Source: Clostridia bacterium (GTDB lineage Bacteria > Bacillota > Clostridia > Oscillospirales > Acutalibacteraceae). Taken from it: a DNA stretch of 32,733 nucleotides. This document shows positions 7,865 to 15,988 of this stretch, piece by piece; the first letter of the stretch is position 1, and every line of letters starts with the position of its first letter. A program made the translations under genes and the position numbers. The notes under the pieces are model-generated. The model was not told where the DNA came from. It saw only the letters and a list, made by a program, of their open reading frames with translations, and did not search any database. The DNA lies in contig JAFRQM010000013.1 in the NCBI GenBank assembly GCA_017428625.1, forward strand, positions 1 through 32,733, given 5' to 3'.

Positions 7865-8944
7865 ATGAAAAAGAATATCACTCTTATCGTCACAACCGTG
7901 GCGGTTATTGCGGCATGCGCGCTTATGATTTCCGTTGTGCGTTCGCGCAGCAACATCGTTACGGAAAACCCTGACGCAACGCAGGAAGAAATAATCAGCG
8001 AAACTTCCGCAAAAGAGAGCGAAACACAGGCACAGACTGTTACCGAAACAATCAGAGCGGTTGAAACAACAGTCAGAACAACGGCAACCACAAAAGCGCC
8101 GTCTGTGTTTGAAAGGGCAAAAAAAGCATTGACCGGTAACGAAGAGGAGACTGCCGCAAAGACGGAGACAACAACAAAACCGGCGGAAACCGAAACGCAG
8201 TCATCCACTCAGGCAAAAACCGAAACAACAACCAAGGCGGTTGAAACAACAACTAAAAAAGATGTGCAGACATCATCCGGTGTTCTTGCCCCGGATATGA
8301 CAATCAACGGGCTGAGAAAAGAAGGATATGCCGTTTTCAGCACGGGTCAGTATATTTATAATGATGACAAAAACGCCAAACAGGCAAAATTCGGCTATAA
8401 CCGTTTTTATGACAAGGCAGCGTCGCTCATTGATTTTTATATTGATACCTGCCGCATAGCCTTCAAGAATTATGACGGTAAAGACTGGATGATTCAGTTG
8501 TGGAAAGGCACTTATATCACCGACCCCGAAATCGGCACCGTCGGCTGTGAAATCGGCCTTTACAACCGCAAGGCGGGAACATACGGCGGGTTATATGACC
8601 ACTACAACTGCGCGACCGAATCCGACTGGCTCTATATGGAAATGTCAATGCTCTGGGATGACGACTACGACGGTGTTTACACACCGCAGTTCACAAGAAC
8701 ATACGACAAATACTGGTGGCCCACGGGTTTTGTTGACGGTCAGCTTCAGAACAAAAAAGACACATCCTGCTTAAGGATCTTAGGCAGAATCACATTCAAA
8801 GACAGCGAAATGGCTGAACTGTTCGACGCCGCTTTAAGCAGGGTCGGTTTTAAAAAAGTTACAACATTCAACCCCGATTTCAAAGACACTTATAAAAGAC
8901 AGATTTGCGATGTCATTTTCTGCTGGCAGGACGCCAGAGCTTAA
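7865..8944 (+). CDS. Membrane-anchored DUF4474 protein, copy 1
   Basis: The 359-residue protein has an N-terminal hydrophobic segment (about residues 5-24), then a Thr/Glu/Lys-rich linker (about 33-138) with repeated TETTTK-type strings, then a globular domain (about 145-355) that I recognise as DUF4474. Typical features are GYNRFYDKAASL, FKNYDGKDWMIQLWKGTY, and the acidic DDDYDG and YWWPTGF segments. IAAC at 15-18 could be a lipobox, though the residues after it stay hydrophobic, so a transmembrane anchor is equally likely. Its function is unknown. It has its own strong promoter and is followed by a paralogue. The linker suggests a domain held away from the membrane outside the cell. Confidence 0.85.
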   Translation: MKKNITLIVTTVAVIAACALMISVVRSRSNIVTENPDATQEEIISETSAKESETQAQTVTETIRAVETTVRTTATTKAPSVFERAKKALTGNEEETAAKTETTTKPAETETQSSTQAKTETTTKAVETTTKKDVQTSSGVLAPDMTINGLRKEGYAVFSTGQYIYNDDKNAKQAKFGYNRFYDKAASLIDFYIDTCRIAFKNYDGKDWMIQLWKGTYITDPEIGTVGCEIGLYNRKAGTYGGLYDHYNCATESDWLYMEMSMLWDDDYDGVYTPQFTRTYDKYWWPTGFVDGQLQNKKDTSCLRILGRITFKDSEMAELFDAALSRVGFKKVTTFNPDFKDTYKRQICDVIFCWQDARA

Positions 8945-9013
8945 GAAAATGTGAATTTTGTCAAAGCTTTTATTAAAAAACATTAAAAATGTCTTAATGA
9001 ATTATTAAGTTAG

Positions 9014-9043
9014 TTGACAGAATTTAATACCTTTTGTTATACT
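9014..9043 (+). promoter_or_regulatory. Promoter of the second DUF4474 gene
   Basis: TTGACA (9014-9019) and TATACT (9038-9043) are 18 bases apart, with an extended TGT before the -10. It lies in the 133-base gap between the two DUF4474 genes, so the second copy can be expressed alone. Confidence 0.7.
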
Positions 9044-9077
9044 TTGCGTGCAAATGAATTGTTTGAGGTGATAATTT

Positions 9078-10325
9078 ATGAGTAAATCAAAAATCATGGC
9101 TATTGTTATTGCGGCCGTAGTCGTTGTAGCAGGCGTCGGCGTAACAATACCCATACTCAGAAACAGAGTGAAAACTTCAACCGAAGAAACCACAACCGTT
9201 GTTGAAGAATCAATGACCGAAGTTTCAACCGAAGCGCAGGCTGAAGGCGAAACCGAAACCGTAGAGGAAACCCTCACGGATGAAAACGGCGAAGCTGTTA
9301 CCCAGTCTGACGGTAAAGTTGTTACCACCATCAAATCCGTTAAAAAGACCGTTTCGGGCGCCACCAAAAAGGCGAACAGCGGCAACGGCGGCAACTCAAC
9401 AAAAAAGACTACCAAAAAAGTTACCGAGTCCGGCGTATGGTATGTTGACGCTCTCAACAGAGGTCTTACCAGTATGGAACAGCAGGCAGTTCTCGGTTAC
9501 AGTTACAACAGCGAAGGTGATTATTTCTACACAGATGACAAAGACTGCTGGCAGTATGGTTACGGCTACAACGAAGTCTATGACCAGGCGGCAGGCTTCG
9601 CGGTTATGTTTATTGATAAAGTCAGAATCCGCTTTGACTATGACGACAAAGCTTACATGATTCAGCTTTGGAAAGGCCAGTACGGCTGGGTGTTCGTAGG
9701 CGCCGAAATCGGTGTTTACACATCAAAGCAGTTCAAAACAGCCGAAATCAATCAGACCGATGTCAACCATTATGAATGCGCCGACAAATCCGACTGGCTC
9801 AACATGAGTATGGATGTTTACTGGGACAGCAACAAAAACGGCAACTACGAGAGAATCTTCTCAAGACCCTACACCAAATACTGGTGGTGCACCGGCTTCA
9901 AGTTCGGCACCCTCAACAGATTCTCATCCCCCATCACCGAACTCATTATGAAAGCGAGAATCACATTCAAAACCGCAACACAGGCATCGCTCTTCACAAA
10001 CGGTATGAAGAAGGGCGGCTTCAGGGCGGCATCATCGGCAGGCAGCCTTTCAAACGACAGCATCTTTCAGAACGGCGCTGATGTTTACTTCAGATGGTAT
10101 TCCGCACTCACACAGTGGCAGACTGTTGATTCTCCTTCTTCACCCTCTCAAGGCAGCAACAACACAACCGTCGCCGGCAATAACAACAACGGCACAACAA
10201 CCACAACAAAGTCAGGCGGCAGTATATGGGATATGTTCACAACTCAGCCTTCCGGCGGAACCACGGCGGCTCCCACTCAGGCTCCCACACAGGCAGTTAC
10301 ACAGCTTCCGATGAAAGACGACTGA
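9078..10325 (+). CDS. Membrane-anchored DUF4474 protein, copy 2
   Basis: The 415-residue paralogue of the preceding protein has an N-terminal transmembrane segment (about residues 7-28, no Cys), a Thr/Glu/Lys linker (about 33-115), a DUF4474 domain (about 120-345) and a C-terminal Asn/Thr/Gly/Pro-rich tail that copy 1 lacks. Shared motifs include GYNEVYDQAAGF, AYMIQLWKGQYG, AEIGVYT, KSDWLNMSM and KYWWCTGF. The start follows GAGGTGAT. The low-complexity tail suggests a cell-surface position, perhaps within the wall. Function unknown; the duplication with a changed C-terminus points to related but separate roles. Confidence 0.87.
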   Translation: MSKSKIMAIVIAAVVVVAGVGVTIPILRNRVKTSTEETTTVVEESMTEVSTEAQAEGETETVEETLTDENGEAVTQSDGKVVTTIKSVKKTVSGATKKANSGNGGNSTKKTTKKVTESGVWYVDALNRGLTSMEQQAVLGYSYNSEGDYFYTDDKDCWQYGYGYNEVYDQAAGFAVMFIDKVRIRFDYDDKAYMIQLWKGQYGWVFVGAEIGVYTSKQFKTAEINQTDVNHYECADKSDWLNMSMDVYWDSNKNGNYERIFSRPYTKYWWCTGFKFGTLNRFSSPITELIMKARITFKTATQASLFTNGMKKGGFRAASSAGSLSNDSIFQNGADVYFRWYSALTQWQTVDSPSSPSQGSNNTTVAGNNNNGTTTTTKSGGSIWDMFTTQPSGGTTAAPTQAPTQAVTQLPMKDD

Positions 10326-10419
10326 TAAGTCAAATTGCTCAAAGCGCAGGCTCAATGTTGAAGGATTTTGTGTAAATGCTATCAAAATTCCGTATTATAA
10401 TAATAAAATTAAAAAAAGG

Positions 10420-10448
10420 TTGACAATGAGCCTTTTGCGTGGTATTAT
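10420..10448 (+). promoter_or_regulatory. Strong promoter of the small exported protein
   Basis: TTGACA (10420-10425) and TATTAT (10443-10448) are exactly 17 bases apart. The ribosome site AAAGGA (10483-10488) follows in a short leader. The 10326-10419 stretch upstream is AT-rich, with no clear terminator for the DUF4474 gene. Confidence 0.75.
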
Positions 10449-10498
10449 TAGTTAACAATTGTTGCTCTTGCAATAAATAACGAAAGGAATGGTTCAAA

Positions 10499-10990
10499 AT
10501 GAAAAAGGTAATCGCTATCGCTCTTGCACTTGTATTTGCTCTTTCAATGAGCACAATCGCATTTGCAGACGAGACACCCGATCTTGCAGGTGTCAGTTCA
10601 ACAATCGAGAACATCGTTGATTCCACGGGTCTCACCGCAGGCACAGACATCTTCTCAGCAATTACAAACGCTGCAGCTCAGACTCTTGAAGCTATTTCAA
10701 AGTTTGACATCAAAGCTGTTAACGACAACGCAATCGCAGGCGTAATCGATGATTTCCGCGGCGCTCTTGAAAATGTCGGCATCAGCACTTCCAGCGGCAC
10801 AATTGCTCAGCTCTTCAGCAACCTCAAGCAGAAGATTAAAGATCTCTACATGCCCGCAGCAGCAACAGTAGAACCCCAGGAAGAGACTCCTGCAACAGGT
10901 TCATCCGCAACAGCGGCTATCGCAGCATTTGCTTCCATCTCAGTAGCAGCTGCAGCAGCTTATGTTTGCACAAAGAAAAAGGTTGCTTAA
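10499..10990 (+). CDS. Small exported Ala-rich protein with a sortase-like C-terminus
   Basis: The 163-residue protein has a signal peptide (about residues 1-22, ending AFA), a mature part of about 110 residues predicted helical, including an amphipathic segment (LFSNLKQKIKDLY), and a C-terminus with ETPATG, a hydrophobic stretch and a basic end (CTKKKVA). The last part has the order of a sortase sorting signal, with TPATG in place of LPXTG. No sortase gene is in the window. The strong promoter, short leader and UUCG terminator suggest high expression. I do not recognise the family. The hydrophobic end might instead be a plain membrane anchor. Confidence 0.75.
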   Translation: MKKVIAIALALVFALSMSTIAFADETPDLAGVSSTIENIVDSTGLTAGTDIFSAITNAAAQTLEAISKFDIKAVNDNAIAGVIDDFRGALENVGISTSSGTIAQLFSNLKQKIKDLYMPAAATVEPQEETPATGSSATAAIAAFASISVAAAAAYVCTKKKVA

Positions 10991-11028
10991 GTTAAATTAA
11001 CGCAAAATTTAACTCAACAATGATTTTC

Positions 11029-11058
11029 ACCGGTTCATCTTCGGATGAGCCGGTTTTT
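11029..11058 (+). terminator. Intrinsic terminator after the small exported protein
   Basis: ACCGGTTCATC and GATGAGCCGGT pair with one wobble around a TTCG tetraloop closed by C-G, followed by TTTTT. A strong, compact terminator. Confidence 0.9.
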
Positions 11059-11073
11059 CCTTATTCTGACAAC

Positions 11074-11101
11074 TTGACTACTTATATTAAAATGTGATAA
11101 T
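11074..11101 (+). promoter_or_regulatory. Promoter of the CDF-phosphoesterase pair
   Basis: TTGACT (11074-11079) and GATAAT (11096-11101) are 16 bases apart, with an extended TGT before the -10, about 35 bases before the CDF start codon. Confidence 0.65.
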
Positions 11102-11136
11102 ATACTTTATACTTTATATATAATGGCAGTTGTAAA

Positions 11137-11994
11137 ATGGATATTCGGGATCAGAACAAAAAAATAAAACTGCAGTTGATTTTTATCGGCACCGGCTGCG
11201 CCGTAAACCTTGCGCTGTTTTTTATAAAACTCTACATAGGGCTTTCGACAAACAGCATTTCGGTTTATGCCGACTCCCTGAACAACGGGCTGGATTCAAT
11301 CGGCTGCATTGCCGCCCTTGCGGGAACAGGGCTGCTCGCAAAAAAGAAAAGCGCCGCTTATCCTTACGGCTTCGGCAGAGCACAGAATTTAACAGATTTT
11401 CTTTTATCCGTCGGTGTTATTGTTACGGGTTTTTATTTCGGGTATATTTCACTTGAAAGGCTTATGTATCCGGTTCCCCTGTGGTTTTCGGTCAAATATG
11501 CTTTGCTGCTGGCAGTAACGGCGGCAGTTAAAATAATGCTCGGCGTTTTCTTTCGCATCGCGAATAAAAAAGTCGCATCCGGCACTCTTAAAGCCATGAG
11601 TTATGACAGTTTTCTCGATTTTTTCATAACTCTTTCAACAATTATCTCAATGACTTTATCCGAAAAATCAGGCTACAGCATAGACGGAGTAATCGGCATT
11701 TTAATCGCCGTTGTTCTTGCGGCGCAAGGTGTTAAATTGCTGACAGAAGCCGGCTGTAACATTCTCGGGAAAAAGGATGGGAACCGATGTTCCGCCGCTC
11801 TTAAAATAATTGAAGAAGAGGGCTTGACGGCGAAGAGGGTTAACTGTCATCTCTACGGTGAAAAAACCGTTTTTACCGCTGATGTTTTGCCTGATAAAGA
11901 CTTTGAAAAAAAGTCCGGTAATATAAAAACAAAAATTCAAAATGAAATGCAAGCGGAAATATTTTTCCGCTTCGGGGGTGTAATTGATGAGTAA
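11137..11994 (+). CDS. Cation diffusion facilitator (CDF) metal exporter, probably Mn-type
   Basis: A 285-residue CDF transporter, which exports divalent metal ions across the membrane in exchange for protons. It has about six membrane segments, the family string PYGFGRAQ (PYGHGR-like) after TM2 and a short cytoplasmic C-terminal domain. The transport site reads N49-x3-D53 in TM2 (within ADSLNNGLD) and D157-x3-D161 in TM5, the Asn-Asp-Asp-Asp set described for MntE-type manganese exporters; zinc exporters normally carry His there. So manganese is favoured, with iron or another metal possible. The ribosome site is weak. The stop overlaps the next gene by 8 bases, so the phosphoesterase is probably co-translated. 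Confidence 0.88.
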   Translation: MDIRDQNKKIKLQLIFIGTGCAVNLALFFIKLYIGLSTNSISVYADSLNNGLDSIGCIAALAGTGLLAKKKSAAYPYGFGRAQNLTDFLLSVGVIVTGFYFGYISLERLMYPVPLWFSVKYALLLAVTAAVKIMLGVFFRIANKKVASGTLKAMSYDSFLDFFITLSTIISMTLSEKSGYSIDGVIGILIAVVLAAQGVKLLTEAGCNILGKKDGNRCSAALKIIEEEGLTAKRVNCHLYGEKTVFTADVLPDKDFEKKSGNIKTKIQNEMQAEIFFRFGGVIDE

Positions 11995-13279
11995 AAAAGA
12001 AAAAACACTTGAGATGAAAAAGAACAGAAAGAAAAAGATTCTCAAAGTTCTTGGGTGTATTCTCGCGTTTATTATGGCATTTGTTATTGTTACCACCTGC
12101 GTTTCGCTTGTCGGCATCAAATCAAACACCAACAAAGCAAAGTCGTTCCCCACAGTCGGCGGAGAACTCAGTTTTGAAAATGAGGGTAACGGTGTATGGA
12201 ACATATATTCCGACAAAGAACTCAAAGTTCTTCAGCTCACCGATGTTCACATCGGCGCGGGCTGGATGAGCATACGCAAGGATTCAATGGCGTTGAACGC
12301 GGTTGCTGCGATGATAAGCGCCGAAAAACCCGACCTTGTTGTTGTTACCGGCGACATTGCCTACCCCGTTCCCTTCCAGGCGGGCACCTTCAACAACAAA
12401 ACAAGCGCCAGAATGTTCGCAACCCTTATGGAACAACTCGGTGTTTACTGGACTTTTGCATTCGGCAACCATGACACAGAAGCTTATTCATATTTTTCAC
12501 GCGAGCAGATTTCGGAGTTTTATTCGTCCGGCGAGTTCCCGCACTGCGTTTTTCAACCCGGTCCCGATGATGTTGACGGCTACTGCAACCAGATATTCAA
12601 TATAGTTAATTCCGACGGCATAATTACACGCGCTCTTATCACACTCGACTCACACTCTTATGTTGACGGCGACTATTTCGGTGTGCGTTGGTTCTATGAC
12701 AATATGCACGAAAACCAGGTTCAGTGGTATAAAAACAGCGTTAAGGCTCTCGCTCTTCAAAATGCGGAAATCTGTAAAGATTCACCTGAACTGGCAGCAA
12801 AATACTCGGAACTTTGCAAAACGGTTCCTTCATCGCTCTTCTTCCATATTCCGCTTACAGAGTATAAAGACGCGTGGAATGAATATGTTGACAACGGTTA
12901 CAAAGATACCGAAAACGTTAAATTCAATTACGGCGCCGCCGGTGAAAAAGGCAAGGTTGTTTACTGCGGAATTCACGACGATGACCTGTTTGAAACAATT
13001 CTCGAACTCGGCTCAACAGACACAGTTTTCTGCGGTCACGACCACCTTAACAATTTCTCTGTCAATTATAAAGGTGTCAACCTGACTTACGGCTACAGCG
13101 TTGATTACCTTGCTTACATCGGCATTTACAAGTTAGGCTCACAGCGCGGGTGCACGGTAATCACCATTGCACCTGACGGCAAAATCTCATTTGAGAGTCA
13201 GAATTACTATCAGGATAAATATATTTCGCACTACGAGAAAGAACCTGTCGAAATGCAGGTGCTCGGCGCGGCTGAGTAA
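11987..13279 (+). CDS. Membrane-anchored calcineurin-like metallophosphoesterase
   Basis: The 430-residue protein has a basic N-terminus and one membrane segment (about residues 19-43), followed by an outward-facing metallophosphoesterase domain. All family motifs are present: TDVHIG (D86, H88), TGDIAY, GNHDTEAY, FFHIPL and GHDHLNN, so a two-metal centre should form. I chose the ATG at 11987, with GGGGGTG upstream, over the adjoining TTG. The protein resembles large secreted or anchored phosphoesterases, but the substrate is not evident. It overlaps a probable Mn exporter gene, which may supply metal to the outer face for this enzyme (inference). No C-terminal amphipathic tail. Confidence 0.9.
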   Translation: MSKKEKTLEMKKNRKKKILKVLGCILAFIMAFVIVTTCVSLVGIKSNTNKAKSFPTVGGELSFENEGNGVWNIYSDKELKVLQLTDVHIGAGWMSIRKDSMALNAVAAMISAEKPDLVVVTGDIAYPVPFQAGTFNNKTSARMFATLMEQLGVYWTFAFGNHDTEAYSYFSREQISEFYSSGEFPHCVFQPGPDDVDGYCNQIFNIVNSDGIITRALITLDSHSYVDGDYFGVRWFYDNMHENQVQWYKNSVKALALQNAEICKDSPELAAKYSELCKTVPSSLFFHIPLTEYKDAWNEYVDNGYKDTENVKFNYGAAGEKGKVVYCGIHDDDLFETILELGSTDTVFCGHDHLNNFSVNYKGVNLTYGYSVDYLAYIGIYKLGSQRGCTVITIAPDGKISFESQNYYQDKYISHYEKEPVEMQVLGAAE

Positions 13280-13295
13280 TAAACGGCAAAACAAG

Positions 13296-13326
13296 AGGGC
13301 TTGCAGAAAACTTTTCTGTAAGCCCT
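13296..13326. terminator. Bidirectional terminator between the phosphoesterase and EFR1 genes
   Basis: AGGGCTTGCAGAAAA pairs with TTTTCTGTAAGCCCT (one wobble), and the stem itself carries A/T runs at its tip. It lies between convergent genes, with T-rich flanks on both strands. Confidence 0.8.
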
Positions 13327-13341
13327 TTGAAATTTATATTT

Positions 13342-14085
13342 TTATTTTGCCAGTTTCTCAATGCAGTATCTTTCGCGTTGAGCCGTCTTTTTGCCGAACT
13401 GAATGGCGTCAACGGGACAGGAGTTTATGCATGCCACACAGTGCTGGCATTTTTTCTTTACCCATTCGGGTTTGCCGTCTTTCAGTTTTATTGCCGCGTC
13501 CGGGCAGAAGTGCTCGCATTTACCGCACCCGGTGCATTTTTCATCCGCATAGAATCTGCCCGTGTTACGGCAAATGTTGTATGCGGGATACATCAGGGCT
13601 GTCGCAAGGTCATTCTTTATGTTTTTTCTGACAACAATCCGCCGTTCGTTAATGTCATTGCAGATTCTGTCAATCTCATCTGAGGCGGCGCCGAGAATCT
13701 CAATTGCCTCATCCCTTGATGACGGATTATACATTAAAACATAGTTGTCCGGCATAACAAGTTGAGCGGAATAGTCAATGTTGACGCCGAGTGTTTTCGC
13801 AAGCAATTTGTCAGCTGAGGCAATGGAGGCTCCGCAGGTTATGACCGAATAAACATAAACGCCGAGGTTCAGTTGTGTGGAGGAGTCGGATGCAAAGCGT
13901 TTAACAATTTCAGGCAGACCGGAGAAATAAACCGGAAACACAAATCCCGTAACATCCCTTTTGCCGTTTGTCGGGAATCTGCCGTTGACAACTCCTGCAA
14001 TGTCATAGGCAACATCACCTGTTTCCGCTGCAATTTTTGCTGCGGCATAATGAGAATTGCCGGTTCCCGAAAAATAAAAGACCAT
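13342..14085 (-). CDS. EFR1-type flavodoxin/ferredoxin electron-transfer protein
   Basis: The 247-residue protein joins an N-terminal flavodoxin-like domain (FMN loop FSGTGNSHY at about residues 5-13) to a C-terminal bacterial ferredoxin domain with two four-cysteine motifs, CTGCGKCEHFC and CQHCVACINSCP, for two [4Fe-4S] clusters. This layout is the EFR1 family, common in anaerobic Clostridia. It should carry electrons in the cytoplasm; its partners are unknown. The start follows GGAGGTGA. It has its own consensus promoter and stands alone, divergent from yqeG. Confidence 0.92.
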   Translation of the reverse strand: MVFYFSGTGNSHYAAAKIAAETGDVAYDIAGVVNGRFPTNGKRDVTGFVFPVYFSGLPEIVKRFASDSSTQLNLGVYVYSVITCGASIASADKLLAKTLGVNIDYSAQLVMPDNYVLMYNPSSRDEAIEILGAASDEIDRICNDINERRIVVRKNIKNDLATALMYPAYNICRNTGRFYADEKCTGCGKCEHFCPDAAIKLKDGKPEWVKKKCQHCVACINSCPVDAIQFGKKTAQRERYCIEKLAK

Positions 14086-14106
14086 ACCGTCACCTCCGTC
14101 CTATTT

Positions 14107-14135
14107 ATTATATCATAAGCATATTTAACAGTCAA
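14107..14135 (-). promoter_or_regulatory. Promoter of the EFR1 gene
   Basis: On the minus strand, TTGACT (14130-14135) and TATAAT (14107-14112) are 17 bases apart. Confidence 0.8.
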
Positions 14136-14166
14136 TAACGCCCGAATCCCTTGACAATAGAGTGAT

Positions 14167-14207
14167 TTAAGCCTTTATTCTACTCCCTGTAGAGAAAAAA
14201 GGCTTAA
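14167..14207. repeat. Large two-part palindrome between the EFR1 and yqeG promoters
   Basis: TTAAGCCTTT (14167-14176) pairs with AAAGGCTTAA (14198-14207), and inside it TCTAC (14179-14183) pairs with GTAGA (14189-14193) around TCCCT. It lacks a following T-run. A TTGACA (14151-14156) lies just upstream. It could be a shared operator or an RNA hairpin from an extra promoter. Confidence 0.6.
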
Positions 14208-14223
14208 TTGAACTGACAGTAGG

Positions 14224-14252
14224 GTGACAAATTGTGCTTTTTTCGGTATAAT
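14224..14252 (+). promoter_or_regulatory. Promoter of yqeG
   Basis: GTGACA (14224-14229) and TATAAT (14247-14252) are 17 bases apart. The leader holds a small hairpin (GTCGGT 14270-14275 with ACCGAC 14282-14287), then AAGGAGG (14291-14297). Confidence 0.75.
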
Positions 14253-14305
14253 CAGGGCAGAAAAAAAGAGTCGGTCAGGCAACCGACACAAAGGAGGAAT
14301 GAAAA

Positions 14306-14833
14306 ATGAAATACACAAACGCCTATCCGAAATACCAGTTCAGAAGAATTACGGACATCACAGTTGAAGATTTGCAAAAGATGGGAGTAAAAGCCGTCGC
14401 GGTTGACCTTGACAACACAACGGTAATCGATTCTTCATACAAACTCCCCGAAGAAACAAGAAAATGGATTGAAACAGTCAGAGAAGCCGGAATACAGGTT
14501 ATTATAATTTCAAACACATGGTTTACGCGCGCGTGGTATCTCGGCAAAAAAATGGGAGTCCCTTTTATCGCTCCCGCGCACAAGCCCCATACAAGAGCCA
14601 TACGCAAGGCGGCGAAAATGCTCGGCGTTGAACTTGAAAATCTCGCAATGATAGGCGACCAGCTTTTCACCGACATCATTTCGGCAAACAAGGCGGGAGC
14701 CGTCTCAATAAGAGTTGAGCCAATGAAAAAAGAAAAACTTTTTGCAGGTCATTTCAAAAAAGTCAGAGAGCGCGAAAGGGAATATATGAAACAACACCGC
14801 GCCGAAAACAAACAAGGCAAATGCACCGCATAA
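14306..14833 (+). CDS. yqeG: YqeG-family HAD phosphatase
   Basis: The 175-residue cytoplasmic protein has the HAD superfamily motifs in order: DLDNTT (nucleophile Asp), ISNTW (motif II), a conserved Lys in HKPH and GDQLFTDI (motif IV). The DLDNT form and length match the YqeG subgroup (subclass IIIA), a widely conserved Firmicutes phosphatase whose substrate is not firmly established. The ATG at 14306 is preferred over an out-of-frame ATG at 14299, which is too close to the ribosome site. It is a single-gene unit, with its own promoter and a strong terminator. Confidence 0.9.
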   Translation: MKYTNAYPKYQFRRITDITVEDLQKMGVKAVAVDLDNTTVIDSSYKLPEETRKWIETVREAGIQVIIISNTWFTRAWYLGKKMGVPFIAPAHKPHTRAIRKAAKMLGVELENLAMIGDQLFTDIISANKAGAVSIRVEPMKKEKLFAGHFKKVREREREYMKQHRAENKQGKCTA

Positions 14834-14836
14834 GTG

Positions 14837-14872
14837 AATCCTCCGCAGAATTTTTCTGCGGAGGATTTTTTT
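14837..14872 (+). terminator. Intrinsic terminator of yqeG
   Basis: AATCCTCCGCAGAA and TTCTGCGGAGGATT form a perfect 14-bp stem with a TTT loop, followed by a long T-rich run. Confidence 0.92.
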
Positions 14873-14918
14873 CTTTTTTTACTTAGTTTGTAAAACAAAG
14901 AATTATAGATATAAATAA

Positions 14919-14947
14919 TTGACTTAGTAATAAAAAAATATTAAAAT
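14919..14947 (+). promoter_or_regulatory. Promoter of the lipoprotein-LCAT-acetyltransferase operon
   Basis: TTGACT (14919-14924) and TAAAAT (14942-14947) are 17 bases apart in AT-rich DNA, about 35 bases before the first gene of the operon. Confidence 0.6.
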
Positions 14948-14981
14948 AAATTTATTATATCTGAAATCGGAGAGTTGTGTT

Positions 14982-15974
14982 ATGAAAAGGCTGTTTGCTG
15001 TTCTTCTCTGCGCTGTTATGCTTTTCGGTCTTGCGTCCTGCAAGGTGCGAAAAACAGACGGCTCGTTTGACGCTTCCGTTTTAACCGAAAAACCCGCTCC
15101 CGAAATAACGGTAACCTGCCATACGGATAACACAGGCATTGCCTTTGCTTATTTCAAAGAAAAACTTTCTGATGATTATACGATAAGTTTCACGGGCGCG
15201 TCAACAGATGTTGCCGCACTTCTGAAAGCGGAAAAGACCACCGTTGCGGTGTGCTCGCTCACACAGGCGGCGGAACTTTACAATTCAACAGGAGGAGGCG
15301 CCCAGATTCTCTGCGTCAATACTCTCGGCGGCATATATATTCTGTCAAAGAATATAATAAGAACAGGCAAAGACCTTGTTGATGAAAATATCTATGTCGC
15401 GGGTGAAGGCAGTCAGACGGATTATATGCTCCGCAGCCTGCTTGACGAAAACAGCCTCACAACAGGCGCGGATGTTCAGATAACTTATATGCCAGATGAA
15501 GCGCAGACTATGTCCGCCGCTCTTGACGGAACAGCTCAGACTGTCGTTCTTACTGAACCTTACGCGTCAAAAGTGCTTGCTGCCACAGATTTCAAAACCG
15601 TTCTGAATTTAAGCGAAGAATGGGCGGCTCTGGGCAGCGAGGATATGCAGGCGGTATGCAGTTGCGTTGTAGCAACAAGAGATTTTGTCAACAACAACCC
15701 CGATGAAGTTGAAAAACTGCTTGATGACATAAGAACCGCCACGGCGTTTTTCAGCCAGGACAATTCAACACGCGCGGCTGAAATGCTTGTAAAAAACAAT
15801 TTCTATAACGATGCCGCCGTTGCAGAAACAGCGCTCTCGGACTGCGGAGCAGTCTGCCTTACGGGCAAAGAGATGAGAACGCTCGTCAACCTCAATGTTT
15901 CGGCGCTCTATACAGCCGACCCTGCGAGTATGGGCGGAAATCTTCCCGATGACGGCTTTTGCTATATTCAATAA
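14982..15974 (+). CDS. Solute-binding lipoprotein, NMT1/SsuA-like, without its transporter
   Basis: The 330-residue protein has a lipoprotein signal (lipobox LASC, Cys20). The rest has the look of the NMT1/THI5 and SsuA/TauA group of ABC substrate-binding proteins: two alternating lobes, a run on absence of signal (AALLKAEKTTVAVCSLTQAAEL), a second-lobe opening (KDLVDENIYVAGEGSQTDYM) and a late VLTEPYASK. Family members bind thiamine precursors, sulfonates, nitrate and similar small molecules. No permease or ATPase gene is next to it; instead it leads an operon of exported and cell-surface genes. It may act with a transporter encoded elsewhere or as a ligand sensor. Specificity is not readable. 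Confidence 0.8.
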   Translation: MKRLFAVLLCAVMLFGLASCKVRKTDGSFDASVLTEKPAPEITVTCHTDNTGIAFAYFKEKLSDDYTISFTGASTDVAALLKAEKTTVAVCSLTQAAELYNSTGGGAQILCVNTLGGIYILSKNIIRTGKDLVDENIYVAGEGSQTDYMLRSLLDENSLTTGADVQITYMPDEAQTMSAALDGTAQTVVLTEPYASKVLAATDFKTVLNLSEEWAALGSEDMQAVCSCVVATRDFVNNNPDEVEKLLDDIRTATAFFSQDNSTRAAEMLVKNNFYNDAAVAETALSDCGAVCLTGKEMRTLVNLNVSALYTADPASMGGNLPDDGFCYIQ

Positions 15975-15988
15975 AACGGATGAATAAA

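Noticed and set aside
8945..9013. Short inverted repeats after the first DUF4474 gene as a terminator
   Set aside because: The stems are short and A/T only, with no proper T-run, so a terminator is not supported.
7822..9457. Minus-strand Ser/Val-rich open frames opposite the DUF4474 linkers
   Set aside because: These are the antisense of Thr-rich codons (ACA/ACC read as Val/Ser) and lack starts with ribosome sites.
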